Shown here in pieces: positions 16,723 to 25,071 of a stretch of DNA of 64,000 bases. The notes beneath the pieces are model-generated. The model was not told where the DNA came from. It saw only the letters and a list, made by a program, of their open reading frames with translations, and made no database searches. The translations under genes and the position numbers were made by a program. Each line of letters starts with the position of its first letter. Positions within the stretch are counted from its first letter, which is position 1. This DNA comes from an uncultured Porphyromonadaceae bacterium (lineage in GTDB: Bacteria > Bacteroidota > Bacteroidia > Bacteroidales > Muribaculaceae), in contig CAMWSM010000001.1 in the NCBI GenBank assembly GCA_947176915.1, positions 79,880 to 143,879 on the forward strand. Reading direction: 5' to 3'.

Positions 16723-16797
16723 TCTCAATTCCTGAGCTTAGTTTTCAATTTTCTATTCTAATTTTTCAATTTTCAACTTTCAATTTTCAATTCTATA
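16723..16797. repeat. Heptamer array, tttcaat type
   Basis: Imperfect 7-base units (tttcaat, tttcaac, ttttcaa) make up the leader immediately before the purT ATG. The same unit type precedes the second terD gene at 21519-21560. Confidence 0.7.
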
Positions 16798-16802
16798 TAA
16801 GT

Positions 16803-17984
16803 ATGGCAAAAATTGGCAGCGTATTGACCACCCGGGGAAAAAAAGCGCTCCTGCTCGGAAGCGGTGAACTCGGCAAGGAGGTGGCTCTCGAACTTCAGCG
16901 ACTCGGAGTGGAGGTCGTGGCTTGTGATAAATATTCTAATGCTCCCGCCATGCAGGTGGCTCACCGTTCTCACGTGTTCAACATGCTTGATCCGGCAGAA
17001 CTCCGCAGGGTTGTGGAAATGGAGCAGCCCGATCACATAATTCCGGAGATTGAGGCTATTGCCACTCCCGCTCTTCTTGAGCTCGAAAAGGAGGGCTTCA
17101 ACGTTACTCCGACGGCTCGTGCCGCATGGCTGACGATGAACAGGGAGGGTATCCGCCGTCTTGCCGCCGAAGAATTGCAACTTCCTACCTCCCCTTATCG
17201 CTTCGCCTCCACCAAAGAGGAGTTTGACAAGGCAGTGGAGGAGATAGGGATTCCTTGTGTAGTGAAGCCAATCATGAGTTCGTCGGGCCACGGACAATCT
17301 ACGATCAAATCTTCGGAAGATATAGAAAAGGCATGGAAAGAGGCTCAGGAGGGAGGACGCGCCGGAGCCGGAAGGGTTATCGTAGAGGGTTTTGTAGATT
17401 TCGACTATGAAATTACCCTACTTACTGTAAGAAGCATATCAGGCACTACCTTCTGCGAACCGGTAGGACACATACAAGTGAACGGGGACTATCGTTATTC
17501 CTGGCAGCCTCAGCCAATGTCGCAGATAGCCATAGAGCAAGCGCGAGAAATCGCCAAGAAGATTACGGATGCCTTGGGGGGATATGGCATTTTCGGAGTT
17601 GAGCTGTTCATTAAAGGGGATAAGGTGATTTTCAGTGAGGTTTCTCCTCGTCCGCATGACACGGGGATGGTTACAATGATCTCTCAGGATTTATCGGAGT
17701 TTGCACTTCATGCGAGAGCGCTTTTGGGACTTCCGGTGCCTGCGATAGAATTTTACGGTCCTTCGGCTTCACGGGCAATAGTGGTGGAGGGAGACACAAA
17801 TTGCGTGGAGTTTGACAACCTGGAGGAGGTGCTTAAGGAGCCGGGCACTCAGATAAGACTTTTCGGCAAACCGGAAGTGCATGGACATCGCCGTATGGGT
17901 GTGATCCTGGCAAAGGATAAGAGCGTGGAAGCGGCAAGGGAGAAAGCTGAGAGAGCGTTCTCGAAATTGAAAATAAGTATCTAA
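16803..17984 (+). CDS. purT: Formate-dependent phosphoribosylglycinamide formyltransferase (PurT)
   Basis: 393 residues from the ATG at 16803, matching the roughly 392 of Escherichia coli PurT. It uses ATP and formate to formylate GAR in purine synthesis. An ATP-grasp protein: N-terminal Rossmann part ([20 protein letters not shown]), the ATP-grasp loop [12 protein letters not shown] around residue 160, and metal ligands in [24 protein letters not shown] near 265-285. An open extension to 16683 is only the repeat leader. The stop codon is the first unit of a downstream heptamer array. The next gene on this strand is a small membrane protein. Confidence 0.95.
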   Translation: MAKIGSVLTTRGKKALLLGSGELGKEVALELQRLGVEVVACDKYSNAPAMQVAHRSHVFNMLDPAELRRVVEMEQPDHIIPEIEAIATPALLELEKEGFNVTPTARAAWLTMNREGIRRLAAEELQLPTSPYRFASTKEEFDKAVEEIGIPCVVKPIMSSSGHGQSTIKSSEDIEKAWKEAQEGGRAGAGRVIVEGFVDFDYEITLLTVRSISGTTFCEPVGHIQVNGDYRYSWQPQPMSQIAIEQAREIAKKITDALGGYGIFGVELFIKGDKVIFSEVSPRPHDTGMVTMISQDLSEFALHARALLGLPVPAIEFYGPSASRAIVVEGDTNCVEFDNLEEVLKEPGTQIRLFGKPEVHGHRRMGVILAKDKSVEAAREKAERAFSKLKISI

Positions 17985-18035
17985 GGGATGTTAAGGTGTT
18001 AAGGGGGAAGGGTTAAGGGTTAAGGATTAAGGGGA
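17982..18035. repeat. Heptamer array, ttaaggg type
   Basis: Units ttaaggg, gttaagg and gattaag follow the purT stop without a gap, the TAA stop being part of the first unit. The same type occurs at 25069-25126 (reverse complement) and 27647-27722. Confidence 0.75.
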
Positions 18036-18042
18036 TGAACTT

Positions 18043-18315
18043 ATGGGGCGGATGCAACGTTTTATTAGCAAACAAATGCTGGTAGATATGATTGCATCCG
18101 TTATTGTTTGGGCGGTGGTCGCCGCCTTACTTCTGATTGTTTTTGTGGCACGTATAGTGGCTGAGCATCATCGCTCCCTCCCTCCTGTCCATGCTGCCAA
18201 ACATCATAGACATTCCAAATTCATAGAGTTAGGCAAAGAGCGCGAGGAGTTTTTTGCCACCGGAGATTCTGATTTAATTCCCGGCGACGATTATGACATC
18301 TACTATAATTCCTGA
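18043..18315 (+). CDS. Small single-pass membrane protein
   Basis: A 90-residue protein with one transmembrane helix (residues about 13-37, LVDMIASVIVWAVVAALLLI) and a basic, His-rich stretch (AKHHRHSKF) followed by an acidic tail (DSDLIPGDDYDIYY). No family recognised. Its end overlaps the start of the ThrE-type gene by 23 bases in another frame, which suggests translational coupling. A role with the exporter is inferred from the overlap alone. Confidence 0.55.
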   Translation: MGRMQRFISKQMLVDMIASVIVWAVVAALLLIVFVARIVAEHHRSLPPVHAAKHHRHSKFIELGKEREEFFATGDSDLIPGDDYDIYYNS

Positions 18316-19132
18316 ACCCTTTGAGTCGGTGTATCTTTCCGATGATCCTCTGACTCCAGTTGATGTAAACTGTTGCTCGAAGGAGGTGTGCCTCTTTCTG
18401 ACAGAATATGCCGAAAGGCTGTTAGGAGCCGGAGCCACGTGCATGCGCATAGAGAAAAATATCGAACGGATGGCGGCTACCTTCGGCAAGAAGGTAGAAC
18501 TCACCATCATGCCCCGCCACGTACACATGACCGTATGGCATCCGGGGGCTGATGATATCTACACTTATATCTCTACTGTCAAGCCGGCTCCTATCTCCTA
18601 TTCACTCAACACGCGCCTGAGCCAGCTGAGCTGGAATGTAGCCGACGATAATCTTTCGCTCCGGGAGACAGAGCGACGTTTCAGAAAGATCGTCTCTTCC
18701 GATTATGAGAACCCCTGGATGACACTTCTGTTGGCTTCGCTTGCCAACGCCTGCTTCTGCGGCATTTTCGGAGGGGACTGGATGGCTATGCTTATCGTGT
18801 TTATTGCTACGGCAACGGGGTTTAACCTTAAGCAGGTGCTTATGTCGAAACATGTGGACGGACGCGCCGTATTTTTTATCTGCGCTTTTGTCTCGGCAGT
18901 GATAGGCTCCACAGGCTATATCTTCCCTATAAGCAGCACCCCGGCGATTGCCGTAGGGACGAGTGTGCTTTATCTTGTGCCGGGCATTCCCTTTCTCAAT
19001 TCATTCAATGACTTGCTGTATAAGCATTACATCTGCGCGTTCTGCAGGTTTCTGGATGCCTTGGTGCTTACGGGTTGCCTTTCGTTAGGGCTTATCCTTG
19101 CCATGAAAATAATGAACGTTACCCTCTTTTAG
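18293..19132 (+). CDS. ThrE-family exporter, large component (ThrE_1 type)
   Basis: A 279-residue protein of the threonine/serine exporter family. The N-terminal soluble domain (residues about 20-130) has the family motif GAGATCMRIEKNIERMA and MPRHVHMTVW. Then come about five transmembrane helices (from about residue 143), including the conserved VGTSVLYLVPGIPFLNSFND. In two-component systems of this family this part pairs with a small ThrE_2 protein, here at 19310. Substrate (small neutral amino acids) is inferred from the family. The N-terminus overlaps the preceding small gene. Confidence 0.85.
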   Translation: MTSTIIPEPFESVYLSDDPLTPVDVNCCSKEVCLFLTEYAERLLGAGATCMRIEKNIERMAATFGKKVELTIMPRHVHMTVWHPGADDIYTYISTVKPAPISYSLNTRLSQLSWNVADDNLSLRETERRFRKIVSSDYENPWMTLLLASLANACFCGIFGGDWMAMLIVFIATATGFNLKQVLMSKHVDGRAVFFICAFVSAVIGSTGYIFPISSTPAIAVGTSVLYLVPGIPFLNSFNDLLYKHYICAFCRFLDALVLTGCLSLGLILAMKIMNVTLF

Positions 19133-19305
19133 AAAAATAAGATGGTAAGATCAGAAAATAAGATGGTAAGGAAATAAGGGGGTAAGAAAACTCTCACCAT
19201 CTTATTTCCTTATTTTATTAACTCCCTATTTACTTAATTTCTTATTCTCTTAACCTCTTATTCCCTTAACTTCTTATTCTCTTAACTTCTTATTCCCTTA
19301 TTTGC
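19130..19305. repeat. Short-period array between the two ThrE components
   Basis: Repeating words aaataagatggtaag on the left, then their complement caccatcttatttcc, then many ttcttatt/ctcttaac units of about 8 bases up to the next ATG. The first half can fold back on itself. No coding potential. Confidence 0.7.
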
Positions 19306-19309
19306 TTTT

Positions 19310-19795
19310 ATGTTAGTATTTGATTTATTGAAAGATGCGTTGTTTGCTGCCGTTGCGGCAATCGGGTTCGGAGCTATCAGCAGGATTCCCCGGAGAGCAT
19401 ACTTATGGTGCGGATTGATTGCGGCGATAGGTCATTCGCTGCGATTTCTACTGATGGGAGAGGCGTTAGGTTCGATGAATATAATAGTGGCTACGGCAAT
19501 CGCGGCATTTGTGATAGGCTCGTTATCGGTGTTTGTCTCCCCTTTCGCGCGCACTCCGGCGGAAGCATATCTCTTTCCCTCGCTATTGCCTATGATTCCC
19601 GGGATTTTTGCCTATAAGTCTTTCGGCGGGGCGGTGATGTGCATTTTGGGGAAGGATCCGGATATGTTTGATTTCTATTTCCGGCAGTTTACTCAAAATG
19701 GCTTTATCTGCATTTCCATTCTTATGGCGATGGTGATTTGCGCTACAATTCCGATCTTTATTTTTCGCTCAAGAGCTTTCAGGGCGACGAGGTGA
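19310..19795 (+). CDS. ThrE-family exporter, small component (ThrE_2 type)
   Basis: A 161-residue integral membrane protein with about five helices; the motif PAEAYLFPSLLPMIPGIFAYKSF is the hallmark of the small ThrE component. It probably forms the exporter with the 279-residue protein upstream, from which it is separated by a 177-base repeat array. The ATG at 19310 gives a short N-terminal amphipathic start and then the first helix (LFAAVAAIGFGAISRIP). Confidence 0.85.
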   Translation: MLVFDLLKDALFAAVAAIGFGAISRIPRRAYLWCGLIAAIGHSLRFLLMGEALGSMNIIVATAIAAFVIGSLSVFVSPFARTPAEAYLFPSLLPMIPGIFAYKSFGGAVMCILGKDPDMFDFYFRQFTQNGFICISILMAMVICATIPIFIFRSRAFRATR

Positions 19796-19802
19796 GAGGG
19801 AT

Positions 19803-19920
19803 TCAGAATTTTTCGGAGCTTTCGGAGCTTTCGGAGGAATCGGAATTATCGGAGTTCTCAGAATTATCGGAGTTATCTGAGTTATCTGAGAATTCCGATA
19901 ACTCCGATAATTCCGAGAAA
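19803..19920. repeat. 9-base repeat array (ttcggagct type)
   Basis: About a dozen 9-base units (ttcggagct, atcggaatt, atctgagtt and so on). The last third is the reverse complement of the first (gataactcc, gataattcc), so the array can fold into a long hairpin. It follows the ThrE_2 stop and ends in three ttaagagaaag-like units. Confidence 0.7.
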
Positions 19921-19962
19921 GTTAAGAGAAAGTTAAGAGGAAGTTAAGAGGAAGTTAGAGAA

Positions 19963-20519
19963 TTATTTTGAGTGGTTGGAGCGGTATTCGCGGCGCGCCC
20001 TGCTCATGGCTTCACGAATGCCTCCTGACTCAAGGAATCTGCGTTGCTGCGATTCCAATAGTTTGTCAAGAAGATATTGGGTCTGCCTGATCAAGGTGAT
20101 TGCAAGATTGCAGAATTCCTCTGCGGGAGTCTGCAAACTAATTCCCTATATTCTGACTCAAAACGGGGAGAACAAAGATAGGTTCTCAATTTATCAAGCC
20201 GTGGATGCCCCTTCTCCCAACGTGATAATTGCTTGAACCGGAGATAATCAATGTAATCTTCTTCCAGTTCACTTAATGAAGCCCGAGCCACATTGGTGAG
20301 TTTTATCTCTGTCTCTTTCGAAGTAGGCGCAGCAGCACTCCCCTCTACAATATTTTGTTTACATGAGCGAGCTGCCTGCTGCATCTGATCGGTTGTGCGT
20401 GAACCACGTGAAATAAAACGGTCTACAAACACCTCTGTGATTACAGAAACTATCGTGGCAAGTCTGTAGACTTTGAGGGAACGAACATCTCCGTTGTGGA
20501 TAATAAATTTCTCATTCAT
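19963..20519 (-). pseudogene. Frameshifted four-helix-bundle (23S IVS-like) protein gene
   Basis: The first part, from the ATG at 20519, encodes a four-helix-bundle protein (RTTDQMQQAARSCKQNIVEG is the family signature, then TEIKLTNVARASLSELEEDY). After about residue 125 this frame runs off into a non-family tail (CRLPQRNSAILQSP) and stops at 20091. The family C-terminus continues in another frame (FCNLAITLIRQTQYLLDKLL, then ESGGIREAMSRAR) to a stop at 19963. A single-base change near 20140-20165 would explain it. The family is related to proteins encoded in 23S rRNA intervening sequences and is common in Bacteroidota; its function is unknown. Confidence 0.8.
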
Positions 20520-20596
20520 AAAAAAAACGAGCTGAATGGGTTATGAGGCAAAGTTATATATTTTCGGGATTCATTCAAAATGGAGATCGTATATAA

Positions 20597-20651
20597 AAAC
20601 ATGTTTTAAAACATGTTTGGAGGATATATCAAACTATTTTGTTTAAATTTG
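20597..20651 (+). promoter_or_regulatory. Ter operon promoter with 22-bp palindrome
   Basis: A perfect 22-base palindrome at 20597-20618 (two direct copies of aaacatgttt meeting in the middle) abuts TTTG at 20616-20619. TAAATTTG at 20644-20651 is a consensus -7 element. The palindrome covers the position of the upstream promoter element, as expected for an operator. Predicted leader before the first terD gene is about 100 bases. Confidence 0.65.
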
Positions 20652-20758
20652 TGGTAAAGAAAGCATTTACCTTTCTCTTTTTTTATTATTATATAACAGT
20701 AGGATTTCAGATCTTCCCTACCGACTTTCTTCTTATAACTCTAATATCATAATAGATT

Positions 20759-21373
20759 ATGGCTATAAATCTCGTAAAAGGACAACGTGTTGAAATAGGA
20801 CTCTCCCGCCTAATAGTAGAAATGGGATGGAAAGTAAATCCCGATGCAGACCCACCCTACGATCTTGACGCTTCCACTTTCCTGCTTCGTAAGAATAATG
20901 AGATCGGCGTGGAGGAGGATTTCGTTTTTTATGGATCACCTAACACCAAAGAGACACCCGATGGGAGCAGACCCATGTCGAAAGACGGGAGCGTGTTAGG
21001 GGCAGTGGACGACAGAGGAGATGACGATGATAACACAGGCATCGGCGAGGAATCAATTGAAGTGGATCTCTCCAAGACAGATCCGCTGATTGATCAGATT
21101 CTTTTCACGGCAAGCATCTACTGGGAAAAGGGTTCCAAGAGTGAGAGATATAATTTCGGACAGGTCAGGAATGCCTATATCCTCATTAAGGATGCGGTGA
21201 GCGGTGAAGAGATCTGCCGCTATGATCTCGACGAGGATTTCTCCACAGCCAAAGGGGTGGAGTTCGGACGGCTTTACAGAAGGAACGGCGCATGGAAATT
21301 TGAAGCCGTGGGCATCCCCTATACTGACGGGCTGGAACCTATCGTGCGCAAATATGCGTCGCGATTTATGTAA
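20759..21373 (+). CDS. TerD-family calcium-binding stress protein 1
   Basis: 204 residues, TerD family. The opening MAINLVKGQRVEIGLSRL and the motifs YDLDAS (about 38-43), an acidic loop rich in Asp (about 80-92), FGQVRNAYI and YDLDEDFS match the paired calcium sites of the family. The acidic loop is longer than in its paralogue at 21563. TerD proteins act in the tellurite/phage/stress response complexes with TerY-type VWA proteins and TerB. First gene of a ten-gene operon. Confidence 0.9.
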   Translation: MAINLVKGQRVEIGLSRLIVEMGWKVNPDADPPYDLDASTFLLRKNNEIGVEEDFVFYGSPNTKETPDGSRPMSKDGSVLGAVDDRGDDDDNTGIGEESIEVDLSKTDPLIDQILFTASIYWEKGSKSERYNFGQVRNAYILIKDAVSGEEICRYDLDEDFSTAKGVEFGRLYRRNGAWKFEAVGIPYTDGLEPIVRKYASRFM

Positions 21374-21453
21374 AGTTGCGGAAAATCCGCCACTGCCTGT
21401 CATCCTTTTTTCTGCAAAGTTGCGAAAGTGCATCCGAAACTCTTTTGAAAGGC

Positions 21454-21461
21454 TAACTTTG
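21454..21461 (+). promoter_or_regulatory. Possible internal promoter in the Ter operon
   Basis: TAACTTTG, a perfect -7 element, 109 bases upstream of the second terD gene. No clear -33 element. Downstream at 21483-21496 is a small hairpin (cctctc, gagagg). Confidence 0.45.
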
Positions 21462-21518
21462 CATCATCAAAATCGACAAACACCTCTCCCGAGAGGTAAA
21501 CGCTTTTGATCTTAAATC

Positions 21519-21560
21519 CTCAACTTTCAATTTTCAACTTTAAATTTTCAATTTTCAAAG
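21519..21560. repeat. Heptamer array, tttcaat type
   Basis: Six units (cctcaac, tttcaat, tttcaac, tttaaat, tttcaat, tttcaaa) run up to the ATG at 21563, as before purT. Confidence 0.7.
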
Positions 21561-21562
21561 AT

Positions 21563-22117
21563 ATGGCTATAAATCTCGAAAAAGGACAGCGTGTGGCTGT
21601 CGAACTTCCCAAGTTCACGATCGGACTTGGATGGGACGTGAACAGTTCTTCTACGGGCACTGACTTCGACCTTGACGCCTCTGCCTTCATCATGGGAGAG
21701 AACGGCAAGATTCTTGCAGACGAGTTCTTCGTTTTCTACAATAACCTGAAATCGCCTGACGGAGCCGTAGAGCATACCGGGGATAACCGCACAGGGGAAG
21801 GTGAAGGGGATGACGAAAGCATCCGCATCGATCTTTCAAAGATAGATCCTCGGGCTACTCAGATAACCTTCGTTGTAACAATTCATGAGGCAGATTCCCG
21901 CCGTCAGAATTTCGGTCAGGTAAGAAATGCTTTCATCCGCATCTACGACAGCGCTACGGGAGAGGAGATCATGCGCTATGATCTTGATGAGGATTTCTCA
22001 GTGGAGACAGCAGTGGAGTTCGGAAGGCTCTATAAGAGAAACGGACAGTGGAAGTTTGAGGCGATCGGCACCGGTCAGAAAGCGGGGTTGGCGCAATATT
22101 TGGAGAAGTATAATTGA
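21563..22117 (+). CDS. TerD-family calcium-binding stress protein 2
   Basis: 184 residues from the ATG at 21563 (MAINLEKGQRVAVELPKF), the canonical TerD length. An in-frame extension to 21506 would only translate the repeat leader. Calcium-site motifs: DFDLDASAF, the acidic stretch EGEGDDES, FGQVRNAFIRIYD and YDLDEDFSVET. It is the most conventional of the three TerD copies here. It ends in a TGA followed at once by a ttaggc array. Confidence 0.92.
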   Translation: MAINLEKGQRVAVELPKFTIGLGWDVNSSSTGTDFDLDASAFIMGENGKILADEFFVFYNNLKSPDGAVEHTGDNRTGEGEGDDESIRIDLSKIDPRATQITFVVTIHEADSRRQNFGQVRNAFIRIYDSATGEEIMRYDLDEDFSVETAVEFGRLYKRNGQWKFEAIGTGQKAGLAQYLEKYN

Positions 22118-22281
22118 GGCGTTAGGCATTAGGCATTAGGCGTTAGGTGTTAGGCGTTAGGCATTAGGGACGAGGCGCGAGATGCTGACTCATACCATTA
22201 AAAATCAAATTTTACGGCTTTGGACCTTGCCTCGGACCTCAGACCTCGAGCCTAATGCCTAAAGCCTAAAGCCTAAAAAAT
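22118..22281. repeat. Heptamer array, ttaggca type, with inverted halves
   Basis: Seven or more units of ttaggca/ttaggcg on the left and gcctaat/gcctaaa on the right, separated by about 90 bases that include a second inverted pair (gaggcgcgag, cctcgagcc). The whole gap can fold back on itself. No open frame of substance. Confidence 0.75.
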
Positions 22282-22306
22282 TTTTTAAATTTCAATTTTA
22301 ATTATT

Positions 22307-22972
22307 ATGGCTATCAGACTTGAAAAAGGACAGAAGATAAATCTTGAGAAAAATAATGGCTCCAAACTCACTGAATTTTGCGTGGGCTGCAACTGGGGCG
22401 CAATAGTAACATCAGGGGGATTCCTCGGACTGGGTAAAAAGACTCAGGATGTTGACCTCGATTTGAGCTGCCTGATGATCGACGCTAACGGGAATATATG
22501 CGATCATATCTATTCACCCCTTTACCGTACAGATTTCCTCGGGCGATATGGAATGCCTCCCGGCAAAGTAGACTCCCTTGACGGAGCGATGCACCACAGC
22601 GGTGATGACCTCCAGGGGGATCAGGGGGGCGACGATGGTCTTGACAATGAAATCATCACTGTCAACCTGAATCGTGTGAGTCCGAACGTGAATCAGATTT
22701 TCTTCTTCCTGAACAACTGTGGCAAAGAGGATTTCTCCCAGATACCCTACGCTTCCATCAGAATGTATGAGGGGACTCCGTCAAGAGTAAAAGAGGTGTT
22801 CGCTTCCTACGATGTGGCAGCAGAGCCAAGGTATCGCGGGGCTACGGCACTTATAATGGGCAAGCTTTACCGCCGCAACGGGGAATGGAAATTCTCAGCC
22901 ATCGGCGATGCCTATCCCGACAAAAATATCTGTGAGACTATCCAACGGATAGCAACAAATTACGCAAAATAA
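22307..22972 (+). CDS. Divergent TerD-family protein 3
   Basis: 221 residues. The start MAIRLEKGQKINLEKNNGSK fits TerD, but the protein has an insertion after VGCNWG (a glycine-rich loop GGFLGLGKKTQDVD) and the acidic region reads GDDLQGDQGGDDGLDNE. It resembles the TerD-like proteins sometimes labelled TerX/TerZ. The motif VDLDLSCLMID replaces the DLDAS site. The next gene starts 5 bases after its stop, so the two are probably translationally coupled. Confidence 0.85.
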   Translation: MAIRLEKGQKINLEKNNGSKLTEFCVGCNWGAIVTSGGFLGLGKKTQDVDLDLSCLMIDANGNICDHIYSPLYRTDFLGRYGMPPGKVDSLDGAMHHSGDDLQGDQGGDDGLDNEIITVNLNRVSPNVNQIFFFLNNCGKEDFSQIPYASIRMYEGTPSRVKEVFASYDVAAEPRYRGATALIMGKLYRRNGEWKFSAIGDAYPDKNICETIQRIATNYAK

Positions 22973-22977
22973 AAATT

Positions 22978-23616
22978 ATGAGAAAACTACCGGTTTACAT
23001 TCTTCTCGACACCTCCGGCTCAATGTATGGTGAGCCTATCGAGGCAGTAAAGAACGGACTGCAGGTGCTCACAAGCACTCTGACCTCCGATCCATACGCT
23101 CTTGAAACCGCCTATCTGAGTGTCATCACTTTTGACAGCACAGCCAAACAGGCTGTGCCCCTCACGGAGATAGCCGCTTTCCAACCACCGCAGCTTAAGG
23201 CTTCAGGATGCACCGCTCTTGGGGAGGCGCTTCAACTCGTGGCTCAATGTGCTGACCAGGAAGTGATCAAAACCACTCCTGAAAAGAAAGGAGACTGGAA
23301 GCCGCTCGTCTTCATCATGACAGACGGAGAGCCTACGGATGATATCCGCAAAGGTCTTGAGGATTTCAAGAGCAGGAAGTGGGGAATGGTAGTGGCTTGC
23401 GCAGCGGGAGCAGGAGCCAACACCAATACGCTGAAGCAGATCACTGAGAACGTGGTGTCGCTCGACACAGCCGACAGCGCCACAATCCGCCAATTCTTCA
23501 AATGGGTGTCAGCTTCCGTTCAGGCTAACAGTGTGAAGGTTGATGAAGGGAAAGGGGAAATCAACTCCATAGGAGAGCTTCCGCCTCCGCCGCCTGAGGT
23601 AAATATCGTGATTTAA
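22978..23616 (+). CDS. VWA-domain protein (TerY-like) 1
   Basis: 212 residues, one von Willebrand factor A domain with a complete MIDAS: DTSGSMYG at residues 8-15, a Thr in SGCTALG near 79-85, and TDGEPTDD near 117-124. In Ter systems such VWA proteins bind TerD and partner kinases/phosphatases through metal-dependent contacts. The last residues are LPPPPPEVNIVI, nearly the same tail as the next VWA protein. No zinc ribbon, unlike the TerY at 25129. Confidence 0.88.
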   Translation: MRKLPVYILLDTSGSMYGEPIEAVKNGLQVLTSTLTSDPYALETAYLSVITFDSTAKQAVPLTEIAAFQPPQLKASGCTALGEALQLVAQCADQEVIKTTPEKKGDWKPLVFIMTDGEPTDDIRKGLEDFKSRKWGMVVACAAGAGANTNTLKQITENVVSLDTADSATIRQFFKWVSASVQANSVKVDEGKGEINSIGELPPPPPEVNIVI

Positions 23617-23630
23617 TTTATCGGAATTTA

Positions 23631-23727
23631 GAAAGAGGATATATTGAAGTTAGCTTTTTAGGGCGCAGCGGGATTGCGGAGCAATCCCCTCCCAGGCATT
23701 ACTCTTAATTTTGATATATCCTCTTTC
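23631..23727. repeat. REP-like hairpin inside a 14-bp inverted repeat
   Basis: A 14-bp perfect inverted repeat (gaaagaggatatat at 23631-23644, complement at 23714-23727) surrounds a 34-base REP-like unit at 23670-23703 that contains the hairpin ggattgcggagcaatcc. The same 34-base unit occurs twice at 43591-43710. The outer repeat resembles a terminator stem with the REP unit in its loop. Confidence 0.75.
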
Positions 23728-23730
23728 TTC

Positions 23731-23766
23731 CTCTTATTTCCTTATTTTCTTATTTCCTTATTTTAT
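23731..23766. repeat. Short-period array, cttattt type
   Basis: Units cttattt, ccttatt and tcttattt fill the leader before the next VWA gene; same word family as 19130-19305. Confidence 0.6.
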
Positions 23767-23785
23767 AATTCTCTATCCTTCTAAG

Positions 23786-24421
23786 ATGCGTATTCTTCCC
23801 GTATATCTTCTTATCGACACTTCCGGCTCCATGCATGGCGAGCCGATAGAATCCGTCAAGGTTGGCTTGGAGGCGCTTGTCAGCAGCCTGCGTCAAGAGC
23901 CGGCTGCCTTGGAATCGGTTGCTCTCAGCATCATCACTTTCGATAAGGATGTGAAGCAAATTCTCCCCCTCACTCCGCTTGACGAACTCCAGCTTCCGGA
24001 AATCACTACTCCTGAAAGCGGACCCACTCACACCGGACTTGCCTTGCAACTGTTGTGCGAAAGAGTTGACAAGGAGGTGAAAAAGGGCACTGCCGAGACA
24101 AAAGGGGATTGGAAACCACTGCTCTTTATAATGACCGATGGAAAGCCCTCCGACAGCAAACTATATAAGGATATGATCGAGGAGGTAAAGAAACGTCATT
24201 TCGGAAATATAGTGGCGTGTGCAGCCGGACCGTCAGCCAAAGCGGAGGAATTGCTGAAACTTACGGATAAGGTGGTGTCGTTAGACACGCTTGACAGCAC
24301 AGCCTTCAAGAAATTCTTCAAATGGGTTTCCGACTCTATCAATATCGGCAGTCAGAGTGTAGGCGCCACAGACGACATCGCCCTACCACCTCCACCCCCG
24401 GAAGTGAACCTCATCCTCTAA
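23786..24421 (+). CDS. VWA-domain protein (TerY-like) 2
   Basis: 211 residues from the ATG at 23786 (MRILPVYLLIDTSGSMHGEP), where the VWA fold starts; the open stretch back to 23711 is repeat sequence. MIDAS residues: DTSGS, a Thr in GPTHTG, and TDGKPSDS. It is a clear tandem paralogue of the preceding gene, with the same C-terminal tail LPPPPPEVNLIL. The stop TAA is the first unit of a cctaaag array. Confidence 0.88.
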   Translation: MRILPVYLLIDTSGSMHGEPIESVKVGLEALVSSLRQEPAALESVALSIITFDKDVKQILPLTPLDELQLPEITTPESGPTHTGLALQLLCERVDKEVKKGTAETKGDWKPLLFIMTDGKPSDSKLYKDMIEEVKKRHFGNIVACAAGPSAKAEELLKLTDKVVSLDTLDSTAFKKFFKWVSDSINIGSQSVGATDDIALPPPPPEVNLIL

Positions 24422-24458
24422 AACCTAAAGCCTAAAGACTAACGTCTAAAACCTAAAT
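24419..24458. repeat. Heptamer array, cctaaag type
   Basis: Five to six units (aaaccta, aagccta, aagacta, acgtcta, aaaccta) run from the stop codon of the VWA gene to the next ATG. Confidence 0.75.
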
Positions 24459-24459
24459 T

Positions 24460-25071
24460 ATGAATGTAAAACTAAAAGGAGCTTACGTAAAACATCTGGA
24501 GGTGGAGCTTTTCCCCGGAGAGGAGTTTTATGCTGAAAAGGGTTCGCTGATATACATTGAAGAGGGAATCGACATGACGAGTGAGTTTTCCGGAAATTCA
24601 CTCGGACAGATCATCGGCTCCAAGCTATCGGGAGAGAATCTCCTTATCGTGCATTACCGCAATTTCACATCGCAGCCGCGCCGCCTCGTGCTCGGGTCGC
24701 GAGGGGGAATGATTCATTTCAAACTCACCAACTCGGAAATTATCTGCAATCGCGGAGCATACGTGGCATCAAGCAAGAAAGTGGATCTCTCGATGAAACT
24801 TTCCCTTTCCGGATTTATAGGTGGGATAGGAGGAATGTTGCAAAGAGTGAGCGGAGATGCGACTGTATTTCTTGAGACCATAGGAGATCCTATTATCGTA
24901 GAGTTAGGACCGGGACAAGGCATTCAGATTGACGAACAGCATTTCCTTGCCCTGGAAGGAATACCTGAAAACAGGATCACACCTCAGTTTTCCACCCGCA
25001 ACCTCTTCGGAGGGGAGGGACTGAGGATGCTCAGCGTGCGCGGACCCGGCAAAGTCTACCTCAACCCCTAA
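24460..25071 (+). CDS. AIM24/TIGR00266-family protein
   Basis: 203 residues, a beta-rich protein of the AIM24 family (duplicated trimeric beta-prism fold). Recognised by GEEFYAEKGSLIYIEEGIDM, the Gly-rich centre FIGGIGGMLQRVSGDATVFLE and the end LRMLSVRGPGKVYLNP. Family members often occur with TerD/TerY genes; molecular role not established. Its stop codon opens the downstream cttaacc array. Confidence 0.85.
   Translation: MNVKLKGAYVKHLEVELFPGEEFYAEKGSLIYIEEGIDMTSEFSGNSLGQIIGSKLSGENLLIVHYRNFTSQPRRLVLGSRGGMIHFKLTNSEIICNRGAYVASSKKVDLSMKLSLSGFIGGIGGMLQRVSGDATVFLETIGDPIIVELGPGQGIQIDEQHFLALEGIPENRITPQFSTRNLFGGEGLRMLSVRGPGKVYLNP

Noticed and set aside
19738-19947. Ser-Glu-Leu-rich 69-residue frame
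   Set aside because: It is only the translation of the 9-base repeat array and overlaps the end of the ThrE_2 gene.
22118-22281. CRISPR-like array
   Set aside because: Units are 7 bases with no spacers and no cas genes nearby.
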